In this document: piece after piece, positions 26,684-38,470 of the stretch
Numbering within the stretch: position 1 is the first letter of the stretch
Layout of the letters: every line of letters starts with the position of its first letter
Position numbers and translations under genes: made by a program
Assembly (NCBI GenBank): GCA_011634665.1
Contig: WAEK01000001.1
Coordinates: 1,934,501 to 1,998,500 of the forward strand
Source: Mortierella sp. BCC40632
Taxonomy: Eukaryota; Mortierellomycota; Mortierellomycetes; Mortierellales; Mortierellaceae
Length of the DNA stretch: 64,000 nucleotides
Direction: 5' to 3'
Notes under the pieces: generated by a model
Told to the model about the DNA's origin: nothing
The model's input: the letters and a program-made list of their open reading frames with translations, nothing else
Databases searched by the model: none

Positions 26684-29600
26684 TTACGATCGACCCCCCA
26701 GCACATATTGAGCTCCTCGGGTCAAATTCTCCATCCACTCAAACATCGTGTCACCCTGGGATCGATTCGGGCCAGGACGACGTCCTCGTCCTCGACTGGC
26801 ACCTCCCTGCTGGGCATCCGAAGGATCCGAAGGTGGGATCGGCATTGGGTCGTTTTTCTTGCCTACAAAGAGCGTCTGCTTGCTCACCATGGTCAAGTCT
26901 TCATCGTCCAATCGTTTCCAGGTATCAACTCGGTCGCCGTACTTGAGGATCTCAAAGACGCGAGATCTTCGTGGGAATGTGCCCCGACCATAGGTACCAT
27001 ACCCAATGCCGCCACCATAACACAATTGGACCCCTTCACGATTCAGGCACTAGGAGAGAGGAAGGAAGGAGAAGAATAGATAAAGAGTGAGCAGACATGT
27101 AAGGATGAAAGAGAGGTTGAGCAAAAGAAAGAAAAGCAAGTGACCCCTTACATATTCATTGAGATGATCGTGGCCAACCGTGCTGGCTCGAGCATCCTTG
27201 GCTAATGGAGAAGAAACCGATTTCAAGTTAGGATAATCAGGGTTTTTTTTTTTTTTTTAAAAAAAAAAAAATGCTTCTGCAAACAAGGCAACAAAAAACC
27301 CGATTTTTCATACATTCAACCATGGCTCGGAACATTCCCGAGTTGAATCGTGGAGAGCTAACGCCCTCAGTCTTTTCTCCAACAATCTCTGGAGACTGAT
27401 CCAATTTCCTCTTGCCCTCGCCACCTTCGTCGCCACCATCGTCACCACCGTCTTCTCCATAGGTTGGCAAGTGCTCAGGCAATGGGATATGGAAAAACAC
27501 AAGCGCGTTCGGGATATGGTTCTTGCGGTATCGAGAAGTAATGGCATTGGACGTCTCTCGGAACCACTCGACCTGATCCTCCTTGATCCAGTCGTATCCT
27601 GGGTACTCGAGACTAAAACTGTAGGCTCCCGAGTCCAAGAAATACAGCGTGAATTGGCCTGGATCCTTCCCTTGCTCTTCCACTTCATTGTCCTCTTCCT
27701 GCGTCTCGAACATGCGTCGATCACGATGATGATGTCGATGGTGATGACGAGGACGGTGGATCTGAAGAACATAGTTGCCTGTTCCCGAAATATCCAGAGG
27801 TCCGCGAGTGGAAAGGCAGTAAGGAAGATCTTGGACAGATTGAATCATCTCTTCCTTGGTGAGATCACCCTCCTCATCATGATTACCAAACACAATCGTC
27901 CATGGTATGCCCCGCTCAACAACTTGCTTGCTGTATTTGAGAATCGTCTGTTCAGATAGAGCCCCACAAAAAGAATCTGTTAGAAATTCTTTTCTCTATT
28001 ATTGTTTCACTCCCAAAAAATGATAGCGCAACTTTACACCTACCGAGTGTGCGTCGCTTGACGAGAGGCCATCAACATTATCTCCTGTAAAAACTACCAG
28101 ATCTGGGTTTTCAGCATCGAGTACTCTCTCCATCATCTCGGATGTATTGATATCTCCTGTGCAGTTCATCTATCCCAGCAAGGCACACGCCCCTCATCCA
28201 GTCGTTAGTCTCTTGGGACGCAGCACAAAGGAGAGAGAAAGGAAGAAAGGTTTCAAGACAACAACAACCTACAGTGCTGGGTGCGTTAAAGCACATGTGT
28301 TGTCCAGTAGCCATGTGCATATCTGCAAATTGGACAATCTTGAACGAGCCATCGCGCTTGAACCGCAAGGTCGGTTTCTTGGGCAACGCTCTTCTAGTTC
28401 CTGTTCGGTATATGATACGCGCATTCCAGTTGGGAACAGCTTGACCAGGTTCATGCTCAAACTTGGCTGCATGCCAGTTGAACGGTGGGGGATTGGAACC
28501 CAACTCGACCGCAAGGTTATCCAGAGGAGATTGGTGATCGTCGTCGTCATCGCTGTTGTTGTAGTCGTCATCCATGCGGTGGGGAGATTTATCTCTGCCA
28601 GGTGGGACACGTGTATAAGAGAGATAGATATTGCTGTTCTTGAACCTCACACCCGTGTCGATAAACTCTCGACCTGCCAAATGGTTACGAGTGGGGAGAT
28701 CAAGCCGGAGGCTGACGCCAGTAATTGGGGGTTCACCTGGCACGGACTTGTAAAAGAGATAGAGGTAGCGCCGGAGGGTACCAGTGATGATGGGCCGGTT
28801 GACCCGTGTCCACGAATCATCGAGGTTACAGACTGGAAGGAGACAAGCCTTGGCAGCAATATGTGTGATGGGGTCTCTTGCCCCTGCTCGCTTGTAAAAG
28901 AGGTAGACCCAGTTTCCGCCTATTGCCGTTCGATCGTTATGCAGATGGCGTTAGTCATGCGTCTCATTCGTCGACTCTTATTGAGTAGCCTGCGCCCATT
29001 CGAGACTGCGCTCCTTTTCGCCCTCTCCTTGGCAACATTTTTTTTTCCATACCTGTGCCCTTATTGAGATTAAAGTCGAGGCGATCGTATCCGATAGCGG
29101 CATGGCTGTCAAAGCCGTACTTGATCACCAAGCTGACAATTGGTGTTTTGGATGGATCTCGCTTCACATACATGGTCAGTGCAGGACCGAATGTACCATC
29201 GTTTAGGTTCCCATCGACCTGCTCCCAATCCTCATCAACAGTGTGTTCTGACCCTTGGCCCTCTAGGACCATGATATCCGTGATGGCATTCGAGCGGTTG
29301 TGTTTGCGTTTCTTTGAGTGACCTGAGCAGGGACGATGGTCGAGCAGGTCAAGTTGGTCAAGTTGGTCGAATGGGTGATCTGTAAAGTGGAGGTGAACAT
29401 AGCTACCACGGGCAAGGCGGTTGAGACCCTGGGAGATCTTTCGATAGCCAGGGATTGTGCAAGTGTTGTCTTGGCAAGACGTGATACGAATATCCGTGAT
29501 GGCTGCAGGGTCCTGTCCTGCAAGGGTTAGTTCGACGCCAAAACCAACCAGTCAGTTAAAATACAGCCCCAATCACAGAATATAGAATAGACCAGTCCCC

Positions 29601-29787
29601 CAAAAAAAAAAAGGAAACGCGCACAGACATGAGATCAGGGTTAGGGAATGGCGTTTGGAGATCTAGGATGGAGTCTCTTGCTGAATACACATGAGCAAAG
29701 TCTTGGACAGTTGCACAATTTACCAGAAGCGAGGACAGGTGGACCCATGAGGGCCACGGCCAGAATGGCCCATGGGCGGAGCCTCAT
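26684..29787 (-). CDS. DCR2: Dcr2-like calcineurin-type phosphoesterase with signal peptide
   Basis: Fungal Dcr2 phosphatases act in cell-cycle and unfolded-protein-response control. Exons (minus) are 29724-29787, 29053-29517, 28273-28919, 28044-28169, 27314-27947, 27152-27201 and 26684-27049, summing to 2352 nt (783 aa) in frame. The first exon encodes a signal peptide (MRLRPWAILAVALMGPPVLA). A long N-terminal region with YLFYK repeats (two copies of a strand-rich unit, WVYLFYKRAGARDPITHIAA and YLYLFYKSVPGEPPITGVSL) precedes the catalytic domain. Metallophosphatase motifs are complete: FADMH, FTGDNVDG, VFGNHDEEGDL, VFFHIPLPE and VGHDHLNEY, followed by LCYGGGIGYGTYG. His-rich and acidic inserts lie between motifs. 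The tail is Arg/Gly/Pro-rich. Confidence 0.9.
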
Positions 29788-31122
29788 TCAGTAATGAGCA
29801 ACTGGAGGGAATGAACGTTGGAGGTATATGTTGGAGAGCGAGAACGAGAAGGAGAGAGAGAGAGTGTGTGTGTGTGGAGGGGTGATGGAGAGAAAGAAGA
29901 GAGAAGGAGGGGAAAAGAGCAAAAGAGCAAGAGAACAGAGAGAAAGGATAGAAAGGAAAAAAAGAGAGAGATGGAAGGAGAAGCCGACAAAAAGTCAAAA
30001 AAAGTCAAAAAAGGTGGCGGCAGAAAAATGACCGAGTCAGACATTGTACAGCGCGATCGCTCTGTGCGACGCTGACTCGTCCTCGCTCTGCCCAGCTGAT
30101 TGACAATGATGTTGCACCGGGGCGAGAGGAGTGGTGAGTAAAGGAAGAAGGGGGGTAGAGCAAACTGCTGCGGGTGCTTCTTTCTCTCTTTCTCTTTCCT
30201 TTTGGAAAGGAAAACACCCCGGAAAACACCCCGGAAAACACCCCTGAGTCCCAACAGGAGCTACTGCTAAGGAGCGCACGTCAGTCCTTCGGGGATATCC
30301 ATTGGGCTAACCATTCCTGACCCAGTCAAATCGCAAATCGATCCATTACAGCATGCGGCCCTGGAGAGAAAGAACGTCACCTCTTTCTCTAACAGGTCAT
30401 CGCCATCACTTCTCCGAGCAGGAACGCCACTGGACAAGAAAGGACTCTTGACCTCACACGAGATGGGTCTGCCGCTCAAGCCTCTTCTCTGCAAGGCAAA
30501 CAAGAAATCCCGTGGTTCTTTGAAATGAAAGGGAAGAGGGGGGAGAAGGCGAGACTTTGTTGTTGTTGATCGAAACCCTTTTGTACTGGTCCAGCTTTTC
30601 TTTTGAATGATCCAACTCGCGTGACCTTGCTGTTGGTCCTGAACGCCTATAGTTAATTTTATTGATGCTCTCTCTCTCTCTCTTTGCATAGTTTGCCTTC
30701 TCAAAGAGATATCGCCTCTGATATGCTCAGACAAGGAGATAGAAGTGTAGGAGATACTGAATACTGTTATTGGTAATGTTGTTTGTTTGTTTTGATTACC
30801 AAGAATGGAGATTCTACATTCAATCCATAGACAAATCAAGACGAAAGAAAGAGCGAAAGAAAGGGCAAGTTCCTAAATGCAGAAATGGTTGATTTGATCA
30901 TGGACCAGGCTCTCTTTCTATAATTGGTCAAACAATGAATTTGCTCCGCTCTTTTTGTCAACACTATGAGGGAGAGAATGAGAGAAGAGTTCTTCCTTCC
31001 TTCCTTCCTTCCTTTTTTTTTTTTTTTATTCAGGATCCAGAAGAGCTGTTTCCAATTACAGGCATTTCATCCTTTGCTTTATGTATCCTCCTTTCTTCTT
31101 CTTCTTCTTCTTCTTCTTCTAT
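29788..31122. other. Spacer: DCR2 promoter and NAA30 3' side
   Basis: It contains GA repeats (29850-29960), three perfect tandem 12-mers (30209-30244), a CT tract (30668-30682), a TTCC array (30991-31012) and CTT triplets (31092-31120). A 190-codon minus-strand frame (30267-30839) with a Cys-containing C-terminus is open, but I cannot support it as a gene. Confidence 0.5.
30209..30244. repeat. Three tandem copies of GGAAAACACCCC
   Basis: This is a perfect 12-base unit repeated three times without spacers, about 420 bases upstream of the DCR2-like start. It could be a minisatellite or a cluster of factor-binding sites. Confidence 0.85.
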
Positions 31123-31948
31123 TCACACCCCTTGAGGTTCGCTCGGCTCAGTTCTACAAAACAGCTTTAACCGAAAGGCATCGACACCATTGAGGTAGTA
31201 GCGGAAGAGTCGCTTATCCTTGATGAATCCCATTTGTTGGTAGAGTGCGATAGCGCTTTGGTTGGGTGATTCGGTCTCGAGCACGATCTGCTCGGTCATT
31301 AAAAAAGAGAGAGAACACCAGGATAAGTTACAGTTCTCAATCCCTTCGACATCCGACCTAGAGAAGCAGCAACTCTTGCATCAACAAGAGAAAATTTGGT
31401 ATCGTACCTCGTCTGCGCCGGCAGTCTTCATGGCCTCAATGGCCATTTGCACCAATGTTGAACCGATCTTGCGTTTCCGGTACTCTTTTGAAACGGCCAA
31501 CATGGCAATGTATCCTCGGTTGGATTTGTTGCTGTGATTATCCAATCGACAGACGATCACGCCTATGCACTTTCCTTCGTCCATGGCCTATTTATTACAC
31601 ACAAGGCATAGCAATTACAGGGGATTGAGAGTGAGGGGGGTTAATGTTCTGTTCCGTCTCTGTGGTTCTCTCCAGTTTTTTTTTTTTTTTTATGTATTCC
31701 CCCTATTGTTGTGCGGTCAGCTGTCTCCTTGTAACTGAAAGACACTCTCAGAGTAGCAAGGTAAGGTCCCCTCCTTTGTTCTCGACCCTTACCAGAAAGG
31801 ACAACTTTGGCCACTGGTGCAAAAAGTAGCGGTAGGTGTAGATGGAATAGGGTTCAGAGAGGTCATTCTCGATCAAACTCATCATCCCGGCAAGTTGCAT
31901 CTCGGATTCATAACCGACATACTCGATCGGTGGCAGAGCAGTGGCCAT
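31123..31948 (-). CDS. NAA30: N-alpha-acetyltransferase 30 (NatC catalytic subunit)
   Basis: This is Mak3/Naa30, the GNAT-fold catalytic subunit of NatC, which acetylates N-terminal Met followed by hydrophobic residues. Exons (minus) 31793-31948, 31408-31587 and 31123-31287 give 501 nt (166 aa). Motifs are [38 protein letters not shown] (acetyl-CoA loop RKRKIGS), [20 protein letters not shown] and [16 protein letters not shown], a near-perfect family signature. The frame ends with TGA at 31123-31125; the CTT triplet array just downstream is therefore untranslated. The length matches yeast Mak3 (176 aa). Confidence 0.94.
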
Positions 31949-33698
31949 AGTCGATCCTTGAATTCCACTGGAGGAGAGAGAAATCCTGTTGGTAGCATGT
32001 CGGGAGAAATGGAAACTTTTTTTTTTTTTTTTTCATGAAGGCCAAAGAGACCTTTTTTTTAGACCTGGTTCCACGTGATATCCTAGAGCTTTTTTGTCTT
32101 TGACACCACGTCTGAACATTCAGTGCCAAAGATAGTAGTGTTATTTACCCACAAGGTCGATACTCAACAGCCCATGAGAATGGCTCTTAGGGCATGCCCA
32201 TTGAGCAGCTATGTCGCTCGCAATAATACCACTCTTCGTCGCCAGTCCCGAAAAGAGACGGGCCACGCCATTTACCTCACCATCTTGACTGCACCATTCA
32301 CAACCCCTCGGGCCTAGGTAAGCTGTGTCCAATGAATACAAAGTATACGAGACTTGCCAGTTCAGTACTAGCCCACCGTCAGAACTGGGCAGTGCTTGCA
32401 TGTTTCTTTTCACGGCCAGTTGTCACCCCGTCGATTAGGTCCGCCTATCCTTGACTGTGTACAACTATCACCGCTATCTTTGTGAGCAACACAGGTAGCA
32501 CAGTAACCGTTCTTTTTTTTTATCTTTCTTGAGACAGGTAACAGGCTATTTAAATGGACCAACCACAAATCCTTGCAGTAGAGAATGGCTCTATCAGTTG
32601 TTGAAGTAGTCATCCCACCTGTGAGGAAGTCATGGACAATATTGTCGAATTCCTCAATAGTATTTGAACCTTCTGCTTCACCTTGACGCTTTCAGTCTTT
32701 TTACCTGGTTACCGTACGAGCTATCACTTGCTTTATTCCGGCATCAGCTCCAACTATCTAACTGCCATGACAGCCAATTACTCTACCCCCACCCGTCTTT
32801 TACAACTTGTAAGTCATGATAAAAAAAAAAAAAAAAGTGTCCATCGTGCCACGAGGATTTCTTTTATTAGGCCAACCTCCAGACTCTCTAACCACAAAAA
32901 AAAAGTGACGACTAGACACAACATTTGCCAACAATATATCTCCTGTACCAGGAATGAACCCACTTGCCTTCACCCAATAGACGCACACGGCAATATGGTC
33001 TAGGAGTTGGCTTGCGTTGTCGTATGAGTAAGGCAGCGACAGTGGCAATGGAGGAGGTGGTGGTAATAGTAGTAGTAGAAGATAGCAGTGCCCGAATCCC
33101 ATAAGCCTTTTTTTTTTTTTTTTTTTTTTAGCAGCAATGGTAGGTAGTAGGCAGTCGAAAGAGACTTGATTACGAAATCCGTGGGTCACGAGACGAAGAG
33201 TCCATCATAGTTTTTGACGCGTCTTTTGTTGTTATTTTATTTATTTATTTTTTTGGGCACAAAGGGTGAGAGTGGTGGGGACTTGAACAACACGGTAAAG
33301 TGCCATCTTTTTTTTTTTTTTTTTCAGACTGGAGTTAGTAGAGAACCACACGTTCTGGGTGTTGATAAAGTACACACAAAGAATAGGGGCAACACAGCTC
33401 TTCCCTCCTTCTCCTCCTCTTCCCCATCATTCGGAGGTGAAGGAGAATAAGACTCTTTGTTGGTCGAGCTCAGGAACGATCCAGTCCCCTCCCCTCCCCC
33501 CTTTTTTTTTTCTTCTTTCTTTCTTTTTACTAGACCCATTTCTGCGTTTTCTTTATCAAAACCAGGATATTGGGTTTGTTCTTTCGACAGCTTTGTTTTC
33601 CATCATATTAGACTGTTCCTTTCTCCTCTTCCTCCCTTCCTCCCCCCACCCTCCTCTTCCTTTCTTCCTTTCTTGTCTCCGTTTTTTCGTCGAGTGTT

Positions 33699-33731
<33 letters not shown>

Positions 33732-34310
33732 GCTCATTAGCGCCTCTGATAAGGTCCATCAAAAAAAAAAAAAAACAACAACAACTTCTCCAATGAGGAG
33801 GGCAGTGGTATAAGGAAGAAGAAGAAGAAGAAGAAAAAAAAATAACAACTCCAAAATCTCGGGGGTGGCCAGAACTTGAGGATCGTCCCAGAAAATAAAA
33901 TAAAATAAAATAAAATAAAAAATAGATAGAACGGGTCACATTAGGAAGAGTTGAAGGCATCTTCTCCTTGAATCTCCTTTTGAGGCACATCTTCCCCCTC
34001 CCCCCCTTGTTCCCGGCGCCCACCTTATTGTTTTTCATTTCCTTCATGTTATTTTTTTTTTTTATTAAGTGTTGAAAGTATATACAAGCGTGACCCCCTA
34101 CGGCCTGTCCCATCATAAAGAGACGGGAATTCATAGGGAAAGGGCTAGGTGGTGTGTGTGTGAATGTGTGCGCGCGTGGAGTGAGCGAGTGGAAACAAGA
34201 ATTGGGGATTGGCGAAAGAAGAGATGGGGACATCATTGCCCTTTGAAGTCCCTTCTCCCTCTCTCTCTCTCTTTCTCTCTCTTTCTCTTTCCCTGTCTCT
34301 CTTTCCCTCT
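31949..34310. other. Long spacer with coding-like but unassigned minus-strand stretches
   Basis: No gene can be assembled with confidence. Minus-strand frames at 32141-32413 (SDIAAQWACPKSHSHGLLSI), 32410-32613 (CATCVAHKDSGDSC) and around 32930-33030 (CVYWVKASGFIPGTGD) have protein-like composition but no joining frame or known family. GA (33700-33730), AAATA (33893-33920) and several poly-T/A runs are also present. Confidence 0.4.
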
Positions 34311-36253
34311 TCAAGAAAGCATGCTCGCTGCCAGGACGGCGGTCCAGGAAATGATCGATGTGACGATCCGCTCCAGGGATTCGTCCAGGTGCGTCGTCGA
34401 CGAGGGTCGATGGTGAATTTCCTCCTCATCTGGGAACGTGCCAGGCATTCTAGCCCCTTTCTCAACGGACCCGGCAACCACTTCTCCCTGGCTCTTGAGT
34501 AGCCTTAATTCATCCGTCTCGTCTGACACGCGAGAATGGTTCTTGATTCCAGTCTCGTCATCCAAAGTCAAGTGGTGAAGGTCATAATTCCCGGGTCCTT
34601 CATCGACCTGATTAGCCGCAAGTAGACTACCCAAACTAGTTGTAGTTGTGGTTGTGGTGGTGGTGGTGGTACTAGTCGTGGTGCTGGTACTAGTCGTGGT
34701 CATACTAGTCATGTTGCCTTCGTCTCGCTCAAAGGTGCCCTGTTGGTCTTGGCCCCGAAATTGGCCACTTAGCCTTGATAGCTCCGTCTCCCGTTCCCGC
34801 AGGGTCTGCTTTAGCGCCCGTTCACCCTCGCATTTACGACGGTACTGGGTCTCGGCTCGATGACAGGCCTCCTGCCACCGACGAAGGGATGTTGTCAGCT
34901 CCTTGACCTCCGCGTTCAATTGTTGGACTGCGATTGCAGTCGTAGTCGATTCTGAGGAAGGAACCACCTGGAGATTGTGGCTCTCACCCTCCCACTCACT
35001 CGAGTCCGATGAGGCGGACGAGGTGGACGATGGGTGTCCACACTGTGCTAGCTGTAGTTGTTGATGCATTTGGTCCAATTGCTGAACCATAAACTCGTAT
35101 TCTCTTTGCCATGTCCGCCCGTCTTGCGGCTTTTCTAGACCGTTGGTGGACCATGTCCATGGTGGGGACAAGGCCGCCTCGGTATTGAGTTGAGAAGTCA
35201 CCGTCATCGATTGCTGCTTCTGCTCCTCCAGCTGTGAATAGAGTCGTCCAACTTCATGATTCAGGAACTGATTCGTCCTTGACACATATTCGATCTGGGC
35301 CCCAAGTGCCTGGACCGTTGACAAGGGTACCCACTCACTCGCAGGACGTCTCTTTCCAAGGTCCATGCTACTGTTAAGACTACGATGGCCTCTCTCCAGA
35401 GCGCTGTAGGATTTTGTGCGGGTCAGGGTCCTTTCCGTGGGGTATATGCGTTGGAGTAGCTCGGCCACTGTCGGAGCATGGACAGCAGAAGGGCTTTGGT
35501 CATCATCCGCAGTAATGGCTGCAGTAGAGTCCATGGTCAGAGTAGCACTGGCTATTGTTGTCGTCGTTGCTGCCATCACTGTCTTTGTTATCGTCGCTCT
35601 ATTCGGCGATTGGGCCAACAAAGGCAAAGTCAATGCAGGAATGGGCTGCATAATAGCGGTCGAGTCCAGTCCTTGGACCTCAGACCATGGAGCCTTTGTC
35701 TCCGGTGGGAGAGTGTGTTCTGATGGATGTGGGGTTTGGGGAGAGGAGACTGAGGACGAGAAGCGTTGCTGTTCGTGATGCCTCCGTAGTTCAGACGGGC
35801 GCATGGGCGGCAATGGGTCAGAGACCCCGTCGACGGGCGAGGGGACAGTTGACCAGAGTGTGCTGTTCTCATCGTCAAGGTCGCTGTCGCTTTTGCTACT
35901 GCAAGTGTCCTGGTCTGTGTCAATGCCTGAGAGAGAGTAGTCTTCGGGAGTGGCTGGGAGTGATGAGGAAGAGGTCAGGGGTATAGTGGATTGGGGTAGA
36001 GTCGAGAGAGGCTGGAGCCGGGGCTGGTAGCCGCTGGGAGAAGGGGTGAGAGGAGAATGGTCGCCAGGACCAAAGGTGCCAGAGCGTAGGCGAGGAGGGG
36101 CAGCGGCAGGGGTGGTGGGGAGGGGCAGGGACCGCAGGTGTGCGCCATGGTCCTGTTGGGGCGACAGCGGGGGCGAAGGAAGACTCTGTATCCAGGAACG
36201 ACGCTTGGCGCGTGGGGCGATCTATAATCAGAACAATCAGACAATATCAGAGC

Positions 36254-36288
<35 letters not shown>

Positions 36289-36428
36289 TCAGTCAGGCAC
36301 GTGCCAGGGAACAGGAATAGAGAATAAAGAGAGATCTTTCTTACAGGGGGTGCAACAGGTAGATCGGTGGCGGTAAGAAACATGGCCGAGGTCGAGATGG
36401 GCGCGACAGCAGGACGCTCGGAGGTCAT
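34311..36428 (-). CDS. Coiled-coil protein with hydrophobic C-terminal tail
   Basis: No recognised family. Exons (minus) 36345-36428 and 34311-36221 give 664 aa. The N-terminus is Ser/Pro-rich with SP sites (LPSPPLSPQQ). A conserved-looking block reads LLQRIYPTERTLTRTKSYSA, then ALGAQIEYVSRTNQFLNHEV followed by Gln/Glu-rich heptads (EVGRLYSQLEEQKQQ, VKELTTSLRRWQEACHRAE and onward). A poly-Ser/Thr run (encoded near 34640-34710) separates these from the end. The last ~20 residues (LERIVTSIISWTAVLAASML) form a hydrophobic helix without following charges, resembling a tail anchor. It could tether a coiled-coil scaffold to a membrane (inference). GA repeats lie in the intron and CT repeats further upstream. 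Confidence 0.7.
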
Positions 36429-37688
36429 TTGGGGGTGTGTATGGATGGAGCTGGAGGATGGAGGGAACAAAAAAAAAAAAAAAAAAAAAATAGAGTGAGA
36501 GAAGAAGAAGAAAAGAGAAAGAGAGAGGATGCGATGGGGATGGATGGGAATTGGATGAGAAAAAAAAAAAAAGACCTCTGACAGCGGGACGTCGTCTTCT
36601 ATCCAGTCATTGAGATACCAGATTGCGCCCTTGCTCTTGTGTCAGGCCGCGTGCAGGCACGCCTGTTTTGGGCCAGATCATAACTCACTTTCTCTCTCTC
36701 TCTCTCTCACTTTCTCTTTCTCTATCTCCGTTGCCTGCTGCTTAAACACGATCCATCAATGGCCAGCAGACAGACAAAGAGACACAAGGTTTTTTAGCCG
36801 CTTCCGTCGAACGATGCAAGGCACAAGAGAGAGAGAGAGAGAAAAATAAAAATTCAGACGGGACAAATGCATGTGTGTGTATTGTATGTGTATGTGTTCT
36901 GTCTCCTGTTCTTGTTTGTCTGTTTTGTCTGTTTTGTCTGTTGTCTGTTGTCTGTTGTCTGTTTTTTTTTTGTCTAAATCGCCCTGTCTGTTTGTCCGAC
37001 CCTTTGTCTCCTCCAACCTCGCAGACACGCGCCAAGGACGTTATGCCGAACGGTCCAAACAGGGGAGGAGGAAGGAAGGAAGGAGGAAGGAGAAAGAAAG
37101 AGCGGAGAGAAGAGGTAGCACATCCCCGTGGACCTGCAGACACAGAGACCGCCGCCATCAGGTACGTGGGTTCCCGCTAGAGTTTCCGCCTCTCTGTCGT
37201 CGGGAAAGAGGTGAATGGCTGCCCGAGTCTTTTTTTTTTTTTTTTTTTTTTTGTTGTTGCTGCCACACGCTGTGTTGGACGGTATCAACCCTGTTTCTTG
37301 CTCTGTCCTCACCCTCCCACCACCACCACCACCACCACCACCACCACCACCGCCTCCTTCTCCTCTCCTCCCCTGGCAAGGTGTGTAGTGGGCAAGAGGA
37401 CACAGAGGACAACCCAAGGTTTGGACGCTGTGTCCAGCATTGCCCTCTTGGTCGTCCGCATGCAGAGAGAGCCTACATTAGCATCATCCTGCAGTGGGCC
37501 CAAGAGAACAGTCATCACGGGATCCCATCGGATCGTCCGATGGTTACATCTTTATTTACTCGACAGAGAAGGTGGTGTGAGAACTAGATACAAAAAGAGA
37601 GTTGGTGAACAGATAGGCGGGCCTTGGAGGTTAGAGTGTTAACTCAGCAATGGAGCGTACAAGACTCTCGTCTTGAGTGAGAACGACT
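36429..37688. other. Spacer upstream of the coiled-coil gene
   Basis: No gene is seen. It holds CT (36695-36722), TCTGTTTTG-type (36900-36960) and poly-T (37232-37251) stretches and a CCA triplet array (37319-37350) whose long frames translate only repeats. A minus-strand frame MTVLLGPLQDDANVGSLCM near 37460-37515 looks protein-like but stays unconnected. Confidence 0.45.
37319..37350 (+). repeat. (CCA)n triplet array
   Basis: About ten CCA/ACC triplets lie in the spacer; not part of any supported gene. Confidence 0.85.
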
Positions 37689-37898
37689 CTACAGTCGATC
37701 CCCGTAATGCTCTTGGCCTTGATCTTTCCTTTGGGCCGAGGACTGGCCATGCTGCTGTTGATGCATTCCTTGTTGCTGACTATTGCCTTTACTCTGACGC
37801 TGTCCGATAGGCTCTTGGCTTGCAGACGGATGCGACGACTGTTGGCCGAGCTCCTGTTGTTGCGCCATATAGGCACGATTGGCCGAGTTGGCGTTCAT
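37689..37898 (-). CDS. Small Gln-rich hydrophilic protein (69 aa)
   Basis: One exon starts at 37898 (MNANSANRAYMAQQQELGQQ) and ends QGQEHYGDRL. Gln, Ser, Gly, His and Arg dominate and there are no hydrophobic segments, so it should be disordered. The ATG context (CTACAATGAACG) is good. It is divergent from another small Gln/Gly-rich gene whose ATG is 572 bases away, suggesting a shared promoter. An overlapping minus frame (stop at 37631; KIKAKSITGIDCRVVLTQDE) also looks coding-like, so the true frame is not certain. No known family; hydrophilin or stress-protein-like character is only a composition argument. Confidence 0.5.
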   Translation of the reverse strand: MNANSANRAYMAQQQELGQQSSHPSASQEPIGQRQSKGNSQQQGMHQQQHGQSSAQRKDQGQEHYGDRL

Positions 37899-38470
37899 TG
37901 TAGTTGCTTTTTTGAAAAAGGAAAAAAGAAGAAAAAGGTGTCTGGGTAATGAAAAAGTAGGTAGAAAGAGTGTGGGTGAAAGGATTAAAAAAAGGGATGT
38001 ACTGTGGGAGAACTTTCTTATTCTCCCACACATCATCGTTACAGGTTCCCGCAAAGGTCGCCTTGCCTCCTCCAACACACACCAAACTGGGCTATTTTCC
38101 GTTCTCTTGTGTGAGAGGATGGTCCGTGTCAACAATTTTTTTTTTGGGCGATCTTGACAAGGTCGGCTAAAAAGGGTCTGCTCAGCCCAGGCATGGACGC
38201 GTTTCGCCCAAGACGGACGAACACATCCCAAACATCACGCATGAACGAGCCCATTCCCTTCTTGGACAAGTCGGCGGCTTTTTTCCCTTCCTGCCAGCTT
38301 TCTCACTGCTCAACATTAAAAACGCTACCATCCTGGATCAATTTGAGCACTTTTTCTCTTTTCTTTTCTCTTTCTTTCTCTTATTTCGTCGTTTTCTTCA
38401 AAAGTCCCTTTTTTCTTTTTTTTTCTCATTGCTTACACGTCTTCACTCAAGAACATCCTATCTTACCCAC
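37899..38470. other. Bidirectional promoter between two small hydrophilic genes
   Basis: This 572-base region has a poly-T stretch near 38137 and CT/TTTC-rich sequence (38340-38430) just before the plus-strand ATG. No gene is seen. Confidence 0.5.

Noticed and set aside
30267..30839. 190-codon minus-strand frame with a Cys-containing C-terminus
   Set aside because: No family, no clear splice signals, part of it translates a CT tract, and it overlaps no other evidence.
31082..31122. Possible poly-Arg extension of Naa30 from the CTT triplet array
   Set aside because: Counting codons shows that the true frame stops at TGA 31123-31125, before the array.
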